The notes beneath the pieces are model-generated. The model saw nothing but the letters and a program-made list of their open reading frames with translations. It was not told where the DNA came from and did not search any database. 64,000 nt of DNA from Paractinoplanes ferrugineus (lineage in GTDB: Bacteria > Actinomycetota > Actinomycetes > Mycobacteriales > Micromonosporaceae): contig NZ_BOMM01000071.1 of the NCBI RefSeq assembly GCF_016862195.1, forward strand, positions 17,593 through 81,592, given 5' to 3'. A program made the translations under genes and the position numbers. Shown piece by piece: positions 26,159 through 34,905 of the stretch (within the stretch, counting starts at the first letter, position 1; each line of letters starts with the position of its first letter).

Positions 26159-26252
26159 GTGTCCTCCAGTTACCGAGCGGGGTAGCTGCCACTACTGTGC
26201 GTCGGTTTTCTGTGAGGTCACTGAGCAGTCCCTGTGTCCTACAACCACCTTC

Positions 26253-27503
26253 CTAGTGACATGTCCACTTCACTGCCTGGATGACCCCGTTCGCGTTGTC
26301 CGACTGGCCCACGATGGTGCGGCCGTCGTCACTGATCGCGTTCGGGATGTTGGTCAGGTCACCCGGCTTGTGGTCGGCGATCATCGGCAGCCGGATCGGC
26401 GCACCGCCGGCGGACAGGATCGCGTAGCCCGACTTGTCGATGCCGACCATCCAGCCCTGCGCGTTGATGGCGTCCGGCCGCATGTCGAAACCGTCGAGCA
26501 CGGTGGCCTCACCGGTACGCACGTTCCACTTGACCGCCCACATCTGGCCCTTGCCGGGGCCCTTCGCCCCGTCGATCTCGTCGGCCACCCCGATCGCGAT
26601 CCCGTTGCGGATCGAGAACGCCCGCGCGGCCACCGCGGTCTTGCCCTGATAGGTCGGCAACGGGAGCTTGCGGTGCGTGCCGTCGGGAAACCAGACGTAC
26701 GGCGTCTTGAGGTCGAGGTGGCCCACCGTGGTGCCGTCCTCGTCGATGTCGCTGGCCGTGGCGTCCCGCACCCCGGCCGGCACCGGCAGTTTGATCGGTT
26801 TCGCCGTCGCCGACGGCCAGAGCAGCGCGTTCGAGGCGGCCCGCGGTCCGCCCACGCTGTCGCTGCCGACGATCGCGCCGGCGTTGTTGATCGCCTGGGC
26901 GCTGCCGTTGGCCGGCCCGGCGAGCTTCCGGGCCTTGCCGGCGACGTAGACGAACGGCACCTCGCCCTTGGCGTTGAAGCTCCAGCCGACGGCGGTGCCG
27001 GCCGAGTTGACGTCGCTCAGGTTCTCCTCGAGATCGCCGGGCAGGTCCACCTTGGTGATCTTGTCGCCGTGCCAGAGGGCGGCCACATAGCCGCCGCCCT
27101 TCGGGTAGGTGCGGCCGACGACGTACTGCCCGGACGGGTCGGCGGCCCCGGCGATCGCCATCGGCACCCCGGCCGGCATCGGCAGCTTGGCGACTGTGCA
27201 GCTGGTCGGGGCGGGGGCGGCGGGGGCCGTCCAGCCGGGCGTGCCCGGGATCGTGAACGTGGGCCGGAAACTGGGCGAGACCGAGGGCTTCGCCGCGAGC
27301 TTCGCCGGGGTCTTCGGACTCGACACCCCGGACACCGCCACCCCGGTCAGGGCGGCGGTGGTCAGGACCGCGACCCCGGCGTACCCCAAGCCCCGGCGCC
27401 GGTTGCGGCGGCGCCCGGACTCGACCGCACCGCCGACATCAACGGTGGAGGGAATGGGTGGCTCGTCGTCGAGGGAGCGCAGTAGCTCGATTTCGGATGA
27501 CAT
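26253..27503 (-). CDS. HAF-repeat membrane protein, probable partner of the adjacent sigma factor
   Basis: A 416-residue protein with a cytoplasmic N-terminus of about 38 residues, a basic RRRNRRRG segment, one TM helix (about 39-58), then a Ser/Thr/Pro-rich linker and a large extracytoplasmic region. That region has recurring units of the AxAINxxGxIVGxS kind (for example QAINNAGAIVGSD, AINAQGWMVGID, AISDDGRTIVGQS), the HAF-type repeat that can build a propeller. The gene starts 9 bp after the stop of a SigE-family sigma gene. In this family the pair usually acts as sigma factor and membrane anti-sigma or sensor; that function is inferred. Confidence 0.8.
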   Translation of the reverse strand: MSSEIELLRSLDDEPPIPSTVDVGGAVESGRRRNRRRGLGYAGVAVLTTAALTGVAVSGVSSPKTPAKLAAKPSVSPSFRPTFTIPGTPGWTAPAAPAPTSCTVAKLPMPAGVPMAIAGAADPSGQYVVGRTYPKGGGYVAALWHGDKITKVDLPGDLEENLSDVNSAGTAVGWSFNAKGEVPFVYVAGKARKLAGPANGSAQAINNAGAIVGSDSVGGPRAASNALLWPSATAKPIKLPVPAGVRDATASDIDEDGTTVGHLDLKTPYVWFPDGTHRKLPLPTYQGKTAVAARAFSIRNGIAIGVADEIDGAKGPGKGQMWAVKWNVRTGEATVLDGFDMRPDAINAQGWMVGIDKSGYAILSAGGAPIRLPMIADHKPGDLTNIPNAISDDGRTIVGQSDNANGVIQAVKWTCH

Positions 27504-27512
27504 GGACGCTCC

Positions 27513-28016
27513 TCAGTTCTTCAAGGCGGGTTCCCGCTCAGCGAGCAGGCGCCGCAAGGTGGCCAGACCACGCGCCGTCTGGCTCTTGACCGTGCCGGTG
27601 GAGCAGCCGAGCGCGCCGGCCACCTCCTCGACCGGCAGGTCGTAGAAGAACCGCAGCACCAGCACGGCCCGCTGCCGCTTGGGCACCTGGCCCAGTGCGG
27701 CGCGGACAACCTGACGATCCTCGGCACCACCCTCGGTGTACGGGGGTGGCTCGGGCATCTCCCGGAACAGCCGGACCTTCGCCCAAGCCCGCCTTTTCTC
27801 GTCCACGAACGTGCGCACCAGCATGGTTCGCACGTACGCGTCGAGGTTGTCGGCGGCCTGCGCACGCCGCCATTTCACGTACAGCGTGGTGATGGTCTGC
27901 TGAACCAGGTCGTCGGCGCGATGGGGGTCACCGGCCAGGACGTACGCCAGTCGCCGCAGCGCGGGTATTCGCACGGTGACATAATCGACGTAGTCCTCGT
28001 GTGCCCCGTCCCGCAT
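27513..28016 (-). CDS. SigE-family ECF sigma factor
   Basis: A 167-residue extracytoplasmic-function sigma factor of the actinobacterial SigE family. Region 2 is present (LRRLAYVLAGDPHRADDLVQQTITTLYVKW) and region 4 as LPVEEVAGALGCSTGTVKSQTARGLATLRRLL, the -35-binding helix-turn-helix. Length is normal. ATG 28016 is the natural start. Cotranscription with the HAF-repeat membrane protein suggests control by an envelope signal. Confidence 0.92.
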   Translation of the reverse strand: MRDGAHEDYVDYVTVRIPALRRLAYVLAGDPHRADDLVQQTITTLYVKWRRAQAADNLDAYVRTMLVRTFVDEKRRAWAKVRLFREMPEPPPYTEGGAEDRQVVRAALGQVPKRQRAVLVLRFFYDLPVEEVAGALGCSTGTVKSQTARGLATLRRLLAEREPALKN

Positions 28017-28074
28017 TCCGTTGCCTTCCGTAGGTTCGTCACCTCTTGGACGGGGACGGCTCAGCTTCCGGTTG

Positions 28075-28320
28075 TCACCGGCGCAGAAGTTCTTCGACGA
28101 TCTCGCCGACCGGCGCCGGGCGGGCGGCCGTGAAGCCGATGCCGGCCAGCAGGGCGGCGCGGGCCTCGTCGGCCGAGGTCACCGTGATGAGTACGGCACG
28201 GCCCGCGGCCCGCGGCGCGGAGACGACAGCCCGATCCGGTACGCCGAACGTGAAGCTCACCAGCGGCACCTGAGAGCGGCGAGCGAGCTCGACCTTGGCC
28301 GCGAAGTGATCTAGTCGGTC
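28075..28320 (-). pseudogene. Nitronate monooxygenase remnant
   Basis: An open stretch reads DRLDHFAAKVELARRSQVPLVSF, then TFGVPDRAVV and VLITVTSADEARAALLAG, the middle strand-helix region of nitronate monooxygenases (2-nitropropane dioxygenase family). It then jumps directly to GFTAARPAPVGEIVEELLRR, which resembles the far C-terminus of the same family. The N-terminal half and the FMN-binding middle are missing, so it is a deletion remnant of about 80 codons against about 330 expected. It lies 14 bp from the MBL-fold gene. A small functional protein is unlikely. Confidence 0.65.
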
Positions 28321-28333
28321 AGCCGCAGCGTGA

Positions 28334-28924
28334 TCACCGCTCGGCGGCGATGGTGGTGTCGTCGCCGTGGCCGGTGTGCACGACGGTGTCGCCGGGCAGG
28401 GCGAACAGCTTGGACCGGATCGAGGCGACGATCAGATCGGCGTCGGAGTACGACCGGCCGGTCGCGCCGGGGCCGCCCTGGAACAGGGTGTCGCCGGTGA
28501 ACACGCAGGCCAGCTCGGGGGCGTAGAGGCAGACGGCGCCGGGGGCGTGGCCCGGGGTGTGCAGAACGGTCAGGGTGCCGCCGGCCACCTCGACCTTGTC
28601 GCCGTCGAACAGGTCGGTGTCCCAGGCCACCGACGGGTGGGTCAGCTCCCAGAGCGGACGGTCGGCCGGGTGCAGCAGGATCGGCGCGCCGGTGCGCGCC
28701 CGCAGGGCGGGGGCGACGCGTACGTGGTCGTCATGGGCGTGCGTGCAGACGATCGCCCGGACGGCGCGGTCGCCGACCACCGCCATGATCGCGTCGACGT
28801 CGTGCGGGGCGTCGATCACCACGCACTCGGTGTCGTCGCCCACCACCCAGATGTTGTTGTCGACGTCGAACGTCTGGCCGTCGAGGCTGAACGTGCCGGA
28901 GACCACCGCATGGTCGACGCGCAT
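28334..28924 (-). CDS. MBL-fold metallo-hydrolase
   Basis: A 196-residue metallo-beta-lactamase-fold hydrolase of glyoxalase-II-like type. The metal motif is complete: THAHDDH (HxHxDH), a His in LHTPGHAPGAVCLY, an Asp in FTGDTLFQGGPG, and a final His in VVHTGHGDDT. This subgroup in actinobacteria includes mycothiol-dependent thioesterases (MscR-like), often next to a formaldehyde dehydrogenase; that partner is not seen here. ATG 28924 has GAAGGGAAG upstream; the longer open frame lacks a site. Confidence 0.87.
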   Translation of the reverse strand: MRVDHAVVSGTFSLDGQTFDVDNNIWVVGDDTECVVIDAPHDVDAIMAVVGDRAVRAIVCTHAHDDHVRVAPALRARTGAPILLHPADRPLWELTHPSVAWDTDLFDGDKVEVAGGTLTVLHTPGHAPGAVCLYAPELACVFTGDTLFQGGPGATGRSYSDADLIVASIRSKLFALPGDTVVHTGHGDDTTIAAER

Positions 28925-29036
28925 GTGCCGCTTCCCTTCATCCGGATCCGCAGCCGAGCTTACTGACCCGGTGGGGGCGCCACCCCTAAGATGGGCCCGC
29001 AACGACAAGGCTCGATACACGGGGGAGTTACGAAAG

Positions 29037-29507
29037 ATGCCAGAACCGCGACCGCAGATAGTGGAGATCGGCGCGAGCGTGCTCGCGATCGTCGGCGTGC
29101 TGAGCGCCGGCCGGGTGCTCTACGGCGTGGTGGTCAACCTCGGCCAGGAGAACTGGACCGCCGGCGCCCGTACCGTCTTCCTGGTCCTCAACTCGGTGGT
29201 GCTGATCTTCTCGATCTTCATCCTGGTGCTCGCCGACCAGGTCCGCCGGGGCCGGATGTGGGCGTGGATCACCAGCTTCCCGATCCTGATCAGCACAATG
29301 CTCGTCGGCAGCCTGATGACCCTCGTCACCGCGCTGAGCGGGCAGATCCCGTTCGCCGGGGTGGCGATCCTCGCGGCCGCCGTGACGGCCCTGCTCACCC
29401 TGAGCGTGCCGCGCGCGACCCGCGACTGGTTCACTCGGAAACCGGCCCCCGCGGTGCCGCACTGGGCCCAGGGCTACCCGGCCGCGCAGGGCTACCCGCC
29501 GGCGTGA
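29037..29507 (+). CDS. Small four-helix membrane protein, unknown function
   Basis: A 156-residue protein with four hydrophobic helices (about 8-32, 45-68, 78-100, 105-125) and a cytoplasmic tail rich in Pro, Ala, Tyr and Gln, ending in two GYPxAQGYPP-like units. I do not recognise a named family. GGGGGAG lies 10 bp before ATG 29037. Its TGA overlaps the GTG of the next GNAT gene (GTGA), so the two are translationally coupled. Confidence 0.75.
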   Translation: MPEPRPQIVEIGASVLAIVGVLSAGRVLYGVVVNLGQENWTAGARTVFLVLNSVVLIFSIFILVLADQVRRGRMWAWITSFPILISTMLVGSLMTLVTALSGQIPFAGVAILAAAVTALLTLSVPRATRDWFTRKPAPAVPHWAQGYPAAQGYPPA

Positions 29508-29965
29508 CCACGCGGCCGGCCGGGACCGCGGACGTGGCGCTCATCCAGGCCCTCGTCCGCGGTGCCTTCCTGCACTACGTGCCGCGCATCGGGCAGGAAC
29601 CGGCGCCGATGGGAGCGGACTACGCCGTACCGGTCGCGGAAGGTCGTTGTCGGGTCGTCGAGGACCACGGACGGATCGTCGGTGTGCTGCAGTGCGCCAC
29701 CCACCCCGGCTTTCTCGAGGTGGAAACCCTGGCGGTGGCCACCGAGGCGCAGGGGCGCGGCGTCGGATCAAAGCTCCTCGAGTACGCCGAGGACCGCGCC
29801 CGCGAACTGGGCCGCCCCGAAGTGCGGCTCTGCACCAACGAGGCGATGACCGAGAACCTCACCTACTACGCGCGCCGGGGATTCACCGAGACGGGACGCG
29901 GCACCCAGCACGGATATCGCCGGGTCTTCTTCGCCAAGCCGGTCCCGGCCGGCCGAATCGGCTAG
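29504..29965 (+). CDS. GNAT-family N-acetyltransferase
   Basis: A 153-residue acetyltransferase. The acetyl-CoA loop QGRGVGSKLL (Q-x-R-G-x-G) follows the strand LEVETLAVATEA; LCTNEAMTENLTYYARRGFTETGR is the typical final helix-strand. GTG 29504 overlaps the stop of the preceding membrane protein by 4 bp. Substrate unknown. Confidence 0.9.
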   Translation: MTTRPAGTADVALIQALVRGAFLHYVPRIGQEPAPMGADYAVPVAEGRCRVVEDHGRIVGVLQCATHPGFLEVETLAVATEAQGRGVGSKLLEYAEDRARELGRPEVRLCTNEAMTENLTYYARRGFTETGRGTQHGYRRVFFAKPVPAGRIG

Positions 29966-29975
29966 CGTGCTCGGG

Positions 29976-30746
29976 ATGGATCTCCAAGCAGCACATGACC
30001 TGGCAGTCACCCTGGCAGTTCAAGCGGGCCGGCTGCAGCTGGAGCGACGCGACACACTGCGAGTGGGCGCGCCCAAAGCACACGCGAACGACGTCGTCTC
30101 CGACGTGGACATCGCCAGCGAACGCCTGATCGTCGACGCGATCACCGCGGCCTGGCCGGACGACGCGATCCAGGCCGAGGAGGGCCACGGCCACCCCGGC
30201 ACCAGCGGCCGAAAATGGGTGATCGACCCGCTCGACGGCACCCGCAACTACATCAGCCGCACCGGCCCGTGGTCCGTCTGCATCGCCCTCTACGACGGCG
30301 ACCGCCCGCTGGTCGCGGTGGTCCACGAACCGGTCGCCGACGAGACCTTCAGCGCGATCACCGGCACCGGCGCCACCCTGAACGGCGAGCCGACGCTCGC
30401 CACCAGCGAGCGCCCCCTGGCCGAGGCCCTGATCGGGGTGAGCTTCCAGCCCAACCCCCGGACCAAGGCCCGAGCCGGCCGCGTCCTCAACGACCTGCTC
30501 CCCCACAGCGGCGACATCCGCCGCCTCCCCGCCGCCCTCAACCTGGCTTACCAGGCCGCCGGCCGCCTGGACGGCGGCGTCTGCCTGGACACCAACCTCT
30601 GGGACATCGCCGCCGGCGCCCTGATCGCCCGCGAAGCCGGCGTCACCCTGGGCGGCCCCACCCACGACTTCACCACCGAACTGACCATCGGCGCCGCTCC
30701 GGCCCTCTGGCCCGCCCTGTCCGAGCGAGTCCGCGCCAGCGCCTGA
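29976..30746 (+). CDS. Inositol-monophosphatase-family phosphatase (HisN-like)
   Basis: A 256-residue Mg-dependent phosphatase of the IMPase superfamily. Metal-site motifs are complete: Glu-Glu in IQAEEGHG, WVIDPLDGTRNY, and the late LWDIAAGALIAREAG Asp. Actinobacterial members act on histidinol phosphate, inositol phosphate or NADP; the sequence does not decide. ATG 29976 sits 10 bp after the GNAT stop, so it probably shares the transcript. Confidence 0.9.
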   Translation: MDLQAAHDLAVTLAVQAGRLQLERRDTLRVGAPKAHANDVVSDVDIASERLIVDAITAAWPDDAIQAEEGHGHPGTSGRKWVIDPLDGTRNYISRTGPWSVCIALYDGDRPLVAVVHEPVADETFSAITGTGATLNGEPTLATSERPLAEALIGVSFQPNPRTKARAGRVLNDLLPHSGDIRRLPAALNLAYQAAGRLDGGVCLDTNLWDIAAGALIAREAGVTLGGPTHDFTTELTIGAAPALWPALSERVRASA

Positions 30747-30964
30747 CCCAGCTTCCCGGCACCGCCCACCCCTCCGAGTGGCCCTTTTTCGTGTGCGGAA
30801 GGGCTGTCCGAAGCACGCCAAGGCCCCTTTTCACGGAGGATGCGCCCGCCGCGGCCTACAGCGGACTCGCGCGGCCATCAGCGCGGAACGTTCTTCTCAC
30901 GGTCGTCCTCGGCGTCGGCTTTGCCGCCGCGGGGGTCGCTCTCGCCGGACAGGATGATTGACGC
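30747..30964 (+). other. 218-bp spacer with a doubtful 57-codon frame
   Basis: A frame from GTG 30791 to 30961 would give 56 residues ending in a hydrophobic segment (RNVLLTVVLGVGFAAAGVALAG) that could span a membrane. It lacks a ribosome site and a known relative, so I do not call a gene. No terminator hairpin is obvious after the phosphatase. Confidence 0.4.
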
Positions 30965-31537
30965 GTGGCACGACCGGAGATCTATGTCAGCACCGATGTC
31001 GAGACCGATGGGCCGATTCCCGGGCCGCATTCGATGCTCAGCTTCGCGTCGGCGGCGTACACGGCGGGGAAGGAACTGGTTGGCACTTTCAGCGCCAACC
31101 TGGTGACGCTGCCGGGGGCGGCCGGACATCCCGACACGATGGCCTGGTGGGCCACGCAACCGGACGCGTGGCGGGCCTGCCGGGAGAATCCCGAGGAGCC
31201 GGCCGAGGCGATGGTCCGCTATGCGAAGTGGCTCGGCGGACTGCCGGGCAAGCCGGTGTTCGTGGGCTATCCGGCGGCGTTCGACTTCATGTTCGTCTAC
31301 TGGTATCTCATCCGGTTCACCGGGGCCAGCCCGTTCTCGCATTCGGCGCTCGACCTCAAGACGTACGCGATGGCTCTGCTCGGCACCGAGTTCCGGGCCA
31401 CCACCAAGCGGAGCATGCCGCGGGCGTGGTTCGACGATCTGCCGCACCGCCATGTGGCCCTGGACGACGCGGTTGAGCAGGGCGCCCTGTTCTGCGCCAT
31501 GCTCGCCGCTCGGTCCGGGTTCATCGCGACCTCATGA
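30965..31537 (+). CDS. DEDD-type 3'-5' exonuclease-like protein
   Basis: A 190-residue RNase-H-fold exonuclease-like protein. ExoI-type motif STDVETDG provides the first Asp and Glu; FVGYPAAFDFMFVYWY supplies the second Asp; HVALDDAVEQG supplies the third His/Asp set. Related proteins degrade DNA or RNA ends, but many of this short type are untested. GTG 30965 is the only start before the first motif. It overlaps the stop of the DHA2 exporter by 6 bp, convergent. Confidence 0.78.
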   Translation: MARPEIYVSTDVETDGPIPGPHSMLSFASAAYTAGKELVGTFSANLVTLPGAAGHPDTMAWWATQPDAWRACRENPEEPAEAMVRYAKWLGGLPGKPVFVGYPAAFDFMFVYWYLIRFTGASPFSHSALDLKTYAMALLGTEFRATTKRSMPRAWFDDLPHRHVALDDAVEQGALFCAMLAARSGFIATS

Positions 31538-32947
31538 GGCGGCGCGACGGGCGGCCCAGACGGACAGCGCGGCGCAGACGGCGGTCAGGGACAGCGTCGC
31601 GGCGGTGATCGCGTTCTCGAACGAGTGGGTGGCGGCGGCGCTGGTGCCGACGTCGGTGAGCGAGCCGACCAGGACGGCGGCGACGATCGTGCCGGTCACC
31701 GCCAGGCCGACGCTGCTGGCGACCTCCTGGCCGGTGTCGTTGAGGGCGGCGCCGGTCGAGGTCTGGTCCTCGGGCAGGCCACGCATGACGGTGACGGTCG
31801 CGATGATCATGACTACCCGCATGCCGGCGGCGGCCACAGCCAGCGCGAGGGCGATCCACGCGTAGCTGTCGCGGCCGAGGAGGGCGTAGATGAGCAGGCC
31901 GGCGACGACCGCGGCGGCGCCGAGCGGACCGGCCACGCCGGCGCCGAGCCGGTCGACGATCTTCTCCACGAACGGGCCGATCGCGAGCATCACGACGATC
32001 TGCGGGAGGTTGCCGAGGGCGGCCTCGGCCGGCGACCAGCCCCAGACGAGCTGCAGCTGGAGCGTGACGCTGTAGGCGAGGGCGGCCATGCCGAGGCCGA
32101 GCGCGGCCTGGTAGGCGAGGCCGGCCGAGACGGTGGGGCGCTTGATCAGAGCGATGTCGATGAGCGGGTGGGCGGTGGTGCGTTCCCGGACGACGAACCC
32201 GATGGCGCTGAGCACGGCCCCGATCAACGCCGGCGCGGCGGTGAGCCAGCCGTTCTCGACGACCAGGGTGGCGGACCAGAGGGCGAGGATGATCGTGGCC
32301 GTGCCGAGCAGGGCGCCGAGCAGGTCGAGCGGGGTGCGGTTGCGGTTCGTCGCGTCGTCGGCGGGGATGCCGAAGCCGATGCACCCGATCGCGAGCACGG
32401 CGATCGGCACGTTGATGACCAGCAGAGTCTGCCAGGACGAGACCTGCAGGAGCAGGCCACCGAGGGTCGGGCCGGCGGCCAGGCCGATCAGGCCGACCGA
32501 GGAGATCACCCCGGTGGCGCGCATCAGCAGGTTCTCCGCGTCGAACAGGCGGAAGCACAGGGCCATGGTGCCGGGGGCGGTCATGGCGGCGGTGACGCCG
32601 ATCGCGGCCCGCACGGCGATCAGCTCGCCGGGGGTGCGCACGACAAGCACGGCCAGGTTGGCCAGCGCGAACAGGACCAGGCCGACGAGCATCATGCGGC
32701 GGGTGCCGAACCGGTCGGCGATGGCCCCGAAGGCGATCATCAGGCCGCCGAAGAGCAGCGAGTAACCGCTGGTGATCCACTGCAGGTCGGCCGCGGTGGC
32801 GTGGAGGTCGCGGGCGATGGTCGGCAGCGCGACGTTGAGGACCGAGTTGTCGAGCATCTCCACCAGGAAGACCACCGACAACCCGAGAATGGCCGGCCAG
32901 ACGGCACGCAGCGAGGTAGCTCGCGCCGGCATCACATCAACACTCAT
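31532..32947 (-). CDS. DHA2-family MFS multidrug exporter
   Basis: A 471-residue, 14-TM major facilitator of the drug:H+ antiporter-2 group (EmrB/QacA). Marker segments are LDNSVLNVALPTIARDL in TM1 (motif D1), a motif A in FGAIADRFGTRRMMLVG, and a motif C-like GPTLGGLLLQ in TM5. ATG 32947 is preceded by GAGGAGG. It is divergent from a TetR gene with two perfect operator palindromes between them, the classical arrangement for an inducible exporter. Substrate unknown, probably a lipophilic toxic compound. Confidence 0.93.
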   Translation of the reverse strand: MSVDVMPARATSLRAVWPAILGLSVVFLVEMLDNSVLNVALPTIARDLHATAADLQWITSGYSLLFGGLMIAFGAIADRFGTRRMMLVGLVLFALANLAVLVVRTPGELIAVRAAIGVTAAMTAPGTMALCFRLFDAENLLMRATGVISSVGLIGLAAGPTLGGLLLQVSSWQTLLVINVPIAVLAIGCIGFGIPADDATNRNRTPLDLLGALLGTATIILALWSATLVVENGWLTAAPALIGAVLSAIGFVVRERTTAHPLIDIALIKRPTVSAGLAYQAALGLGMAALAYSVTLQLQLVWGWSPAEAALGNLPQIVVMLAIGPFVEKIVDRLGAGVAGPLGAAAVVAGLLIYALLGRDSYAWIALALAVAAAGMRVVMIIATVTVMRGLPEDQTSTGAALNDTGQEVASSVGLAVTGTIVAAVLVGSLTDVGTSAAATHSFENAITAATLSLTAVCAALSVWAARRAAS

Positions 32948-32966
32948 GAAAACCTCCTCAAATCCC

Positions 32967-32981
32967 TGGAACGGCGTTCCA
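32967..32981. promoter_or_regulatory. TetR operator 1 (exporter side)
   Basis: TGGAACGGCGTTCCA, a perfect 7-bp inverted repeat around one base, 19 bp before the exporter start codon. Confidence 0.85.
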
Positions 32982-32991
32982 GAACCCAGTG

Positions 32992-33006
32992 TGGAACGCC
33001 GTTCCA
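32992..33006. promoter_or_regulatory. TetR operator 2 (regulator side)
   Basis: TGGAACGCCGTTCCA, identical to operator 1 except the central base. Centres are 25 bp apart. It lies 18 bp before the TetR start codon, so one repressor would control both genes. Confidence 0.85.
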
Positions 33007-33024
33007 GGCATGTCAAGATGGTGC

Positions 33025-33705
33025 ATGGCGCGGAACACGGACGGACTGTCCCGAGAACGGATCGTCGAGACGGCGGTCGAGCTGCTCGACTCGGCCGGCG
33101 AGAGCGGTTTGACCTTCCGTGCGCTCAGTGCGCGGTTGAAGACCGGGGCCGGAGCGATCTACTGGCACGTGGCGAACAAGGACGAACTGCTCGCGGCGGC
33201 CACCGACGGCGCCCTCGCCGGGGTGACCGCCGCCGGCCGCACACCCGAGGAGGCGATCCGGGCGGTCGCGATCGACGTGTTCGACGCGATCGACGCGCAC
33301 CCGTGGATCGGCGGACAGCTCGCCCGTCTCACCTCACAACGCACGACGCTGCGCATCCTCGAGCGGCTCGGGCAACAGGTGCAGGCGTTGGGGGTGCCGG
33401 CGGAGGCCCTGTTCTACGCCGCTTCCGCGCTGCTCAACTACATCCTCGGGGTGGCCGGGCAGAACGCCGCGAACGCCCGCGCGCAGACCTGGGGCACCAC
33501 TCGGTCGGAGGTGATCGGCGCCGAGTCGGAACTGTGGGCGAGCCTCGACCCGGCCGAGTTCCCGTTCGCGCGAGCCATCGCCGGCCAGCTGCGCGACCAC
33601 GACGACCGCGAGCAGTTCCTGGCCGGCATCGACCTGATCATCGCCGGCATCAAGCAGACCAGCGAAGCCGGCACCACGCAGACCAGCGAAAGCGGCATCA
33701 AGTAG
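33025..33705 (+). CDS. TetR-family repressor of the divergent exporter
   Basis: A 226-residue regulator with an N-terminal HTH (LSRERIVETAVELLDSAGESG, then GAGAIYWHVANKDELL) and a TetR C-terminal domain of the TetR_C_1 type. ATG 33025 is the start that matches the family N-terminus. The two palindromes at 32967 and 32992 are the expected binding sites. The last 15 residues (TSEAGTTQTSESGIK) arise from a 24-bp DNA repeat and look like a recent extension. Confidence 0.92.
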   Translation: MARNTDGLSRERIVETAVELLDSAGESGLTFRALSARLKTGAGAIYWHVANKDELLAAATDGALAGVTAAGRTPEEAIRAVAIDVFDAIDAHPWIGGQLARLTSQRTTLRILERLGQQVQALGVPAEALFYAASALLNYILGVAGQNAANARAQTWGTTRSEVIGAESELWASLDPAEFPFARAIAGQLRDHDDREQFLAGIDLIIAGIKQTSEAGTTQTSESGIK

Positions 33706-33717
33706 ACCGGCGAAGGC
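33646..33717 (+). repeat. 24-bp tandem repeat across the tetR stop codon
   Basis: Three units at 33646-33669, 33670-33693 and 33694-33717 with 3-5 differences each, and a degenerate fourth start at 33718. Unit 3 turns a CAG into TAG and so supplies the TetR stop. The partial fourth unit runs into the 3' end of the DUF2332 gene. Confidence 0.85.
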
Positions 33718-33721
33718 GGCG

Positions 33722-34657
33722 TCAGGCGAACCAGTGCAGGCCCTGGCCGTGCGGGTGCGCCCACGCCAGCGGGCGCCCGTCCAGCGCGAGAACGTTGAAG
33801 AGCGTCTCGTCGGGCGGGTCCGGGAGACCATCGAACGCGACGGTGGCCGGGCCTTCGACGGAGATCCAGTGGCCCGGCAGATCGCGTACGCAATCGGAAA
33901 AAGCACTCAGCCGGTCGGAAGGCACCTGATAGAGCACCGAGGTGTGGAAAACGACGAGTGTGGCGTCCGCGGGCGCCTGCGCGGCCAGCGCCGGCAGGTC
34001 CTCGGCCAGGTCGCCTCGGTGCAGCGCGGGCGGCGCCGAGGCGGCGATCCGGGCCGCCGCCCGCAGGCGGTCGCGCCGGTGGTGATGTTCGGGCCAGATG
34101 AGCGATTCCAGCCAGCGCGCGTCGTCCGGGTCGGTGATGTCGAGCGGGTTGAGATCGAGTCCGGCCCGCCACCCGACCCGCGGCAGCGTCGTCGGCGGCG
34201 GCGCGCCGGTCAGCTCGCAGTCCAGCACCACGGTGCTCTCCCCGAGATCAAAACTTCCATATCGGTACGCGTACCGGTCGGGGTAGAGGTTGAGGCCGGC
34301 CGACGCGCCGATCTCCAGCAGCGCCAGTGGCTGGGGCAGCGCGGCGAGCACCGGCAACAACAGCGCACACCGGCCCACCTCGTTGGTCTGGGTCGCCCGG
34401 GTGCGCATCTCGGGCTCGATCCGCGGCCAGTTCGAACGCACGAAGTCGAGGAACGGCGGCGCCGACGTGACCGGGCCGCCGAGGTAGGTGACCACCGCGT
34501 ACAGCAGATTGGGTTGGCGTTTGGCCGGCGGCAGCGAGTCGAGCAGGGTGAGCACACCCGGGTCGCGGGCGACGGCGACGGACAGTTCGGCATAGGCCGG
34601 GGAGCTGCGGTGTGCCTCCCGGGCGGCGAACTCCGCGTAGCTCCGGGCGGTCGACAT
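33722..34657 (-). CDS. DUF2332 family protein
   Basis: A 311-residue protein of DUF2332, a family common in actinobacteria. Distinctive segments are the central LLEIGASAGLNLYPDRYAYRYG, recalling a methyltransferase glycine motif, then RAGLDLNPLDITDPDDARWLESLIWPEH and the late VVFHTSVLYQV. The first suggests a Rossmann-like S-adenosylmethionine fold, but activity is untested. ATG 34657 is chosen because GGAGGCAGCG precedes it; ATG 34681 lacks a site. Convergent with tetR, 16 bp apart. Confidence 0.85.
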   Translation of the reverse strand: MSTARSYAEFAAREAHRSSPAYAELSVAVARDPGVLTLLDSLPPAKRQPNLLYAVVTYLGGPVTSAPPFLDFVRSNWPRIEPEMRTRATQTNEVGRCALLLPVLAALPQPLALLEIGASAGLNLYPDRYAYRYGSFDLGESTVVLDCELTGAPPPTTLPRVGWRAGLDLNPLDITDPDDARWLESLIWPEHHHRRDRLRAAARIAASAPPALHRGDLAEDLPALAAQAPADATLVVFHTSVLYQVPSDRLSAFSDCVRDLPGHWISVEGPATVAFDGLPDPPDETLFNVLALDGRPLAWAHPHGQGLHWFA

Positions 34658-34905
34658 CGCTGCCTCCGTGAGATCGGACATCCGGCTCCTGAAGTGCACG
34701 AACTACCACAGTTTGCACTCTTAACTATTCAGCGACACGTTAAAGGACTTGTTACCGGCACCTCGGCCCGGCGATGGTTTTCCGGTCGAGCCGGCCACCG
34801 GGCGAGCTGACTGCCACGGCGGTTGTTAGGTACGGGGGACCGTCAGGGCCGGGGCACGCGCGGCGGCGGCTCGGCCTTGCCGAGGGCGGCGAGTAAAATC
34901 CTGCT

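Noticed and set aside
30791..30961. 56-residue plus-strand frame ending in a hydrophobic stretch
   Set aside because: No ribosome site or known relative; kept as a note in the spacer entry, not as a gene.
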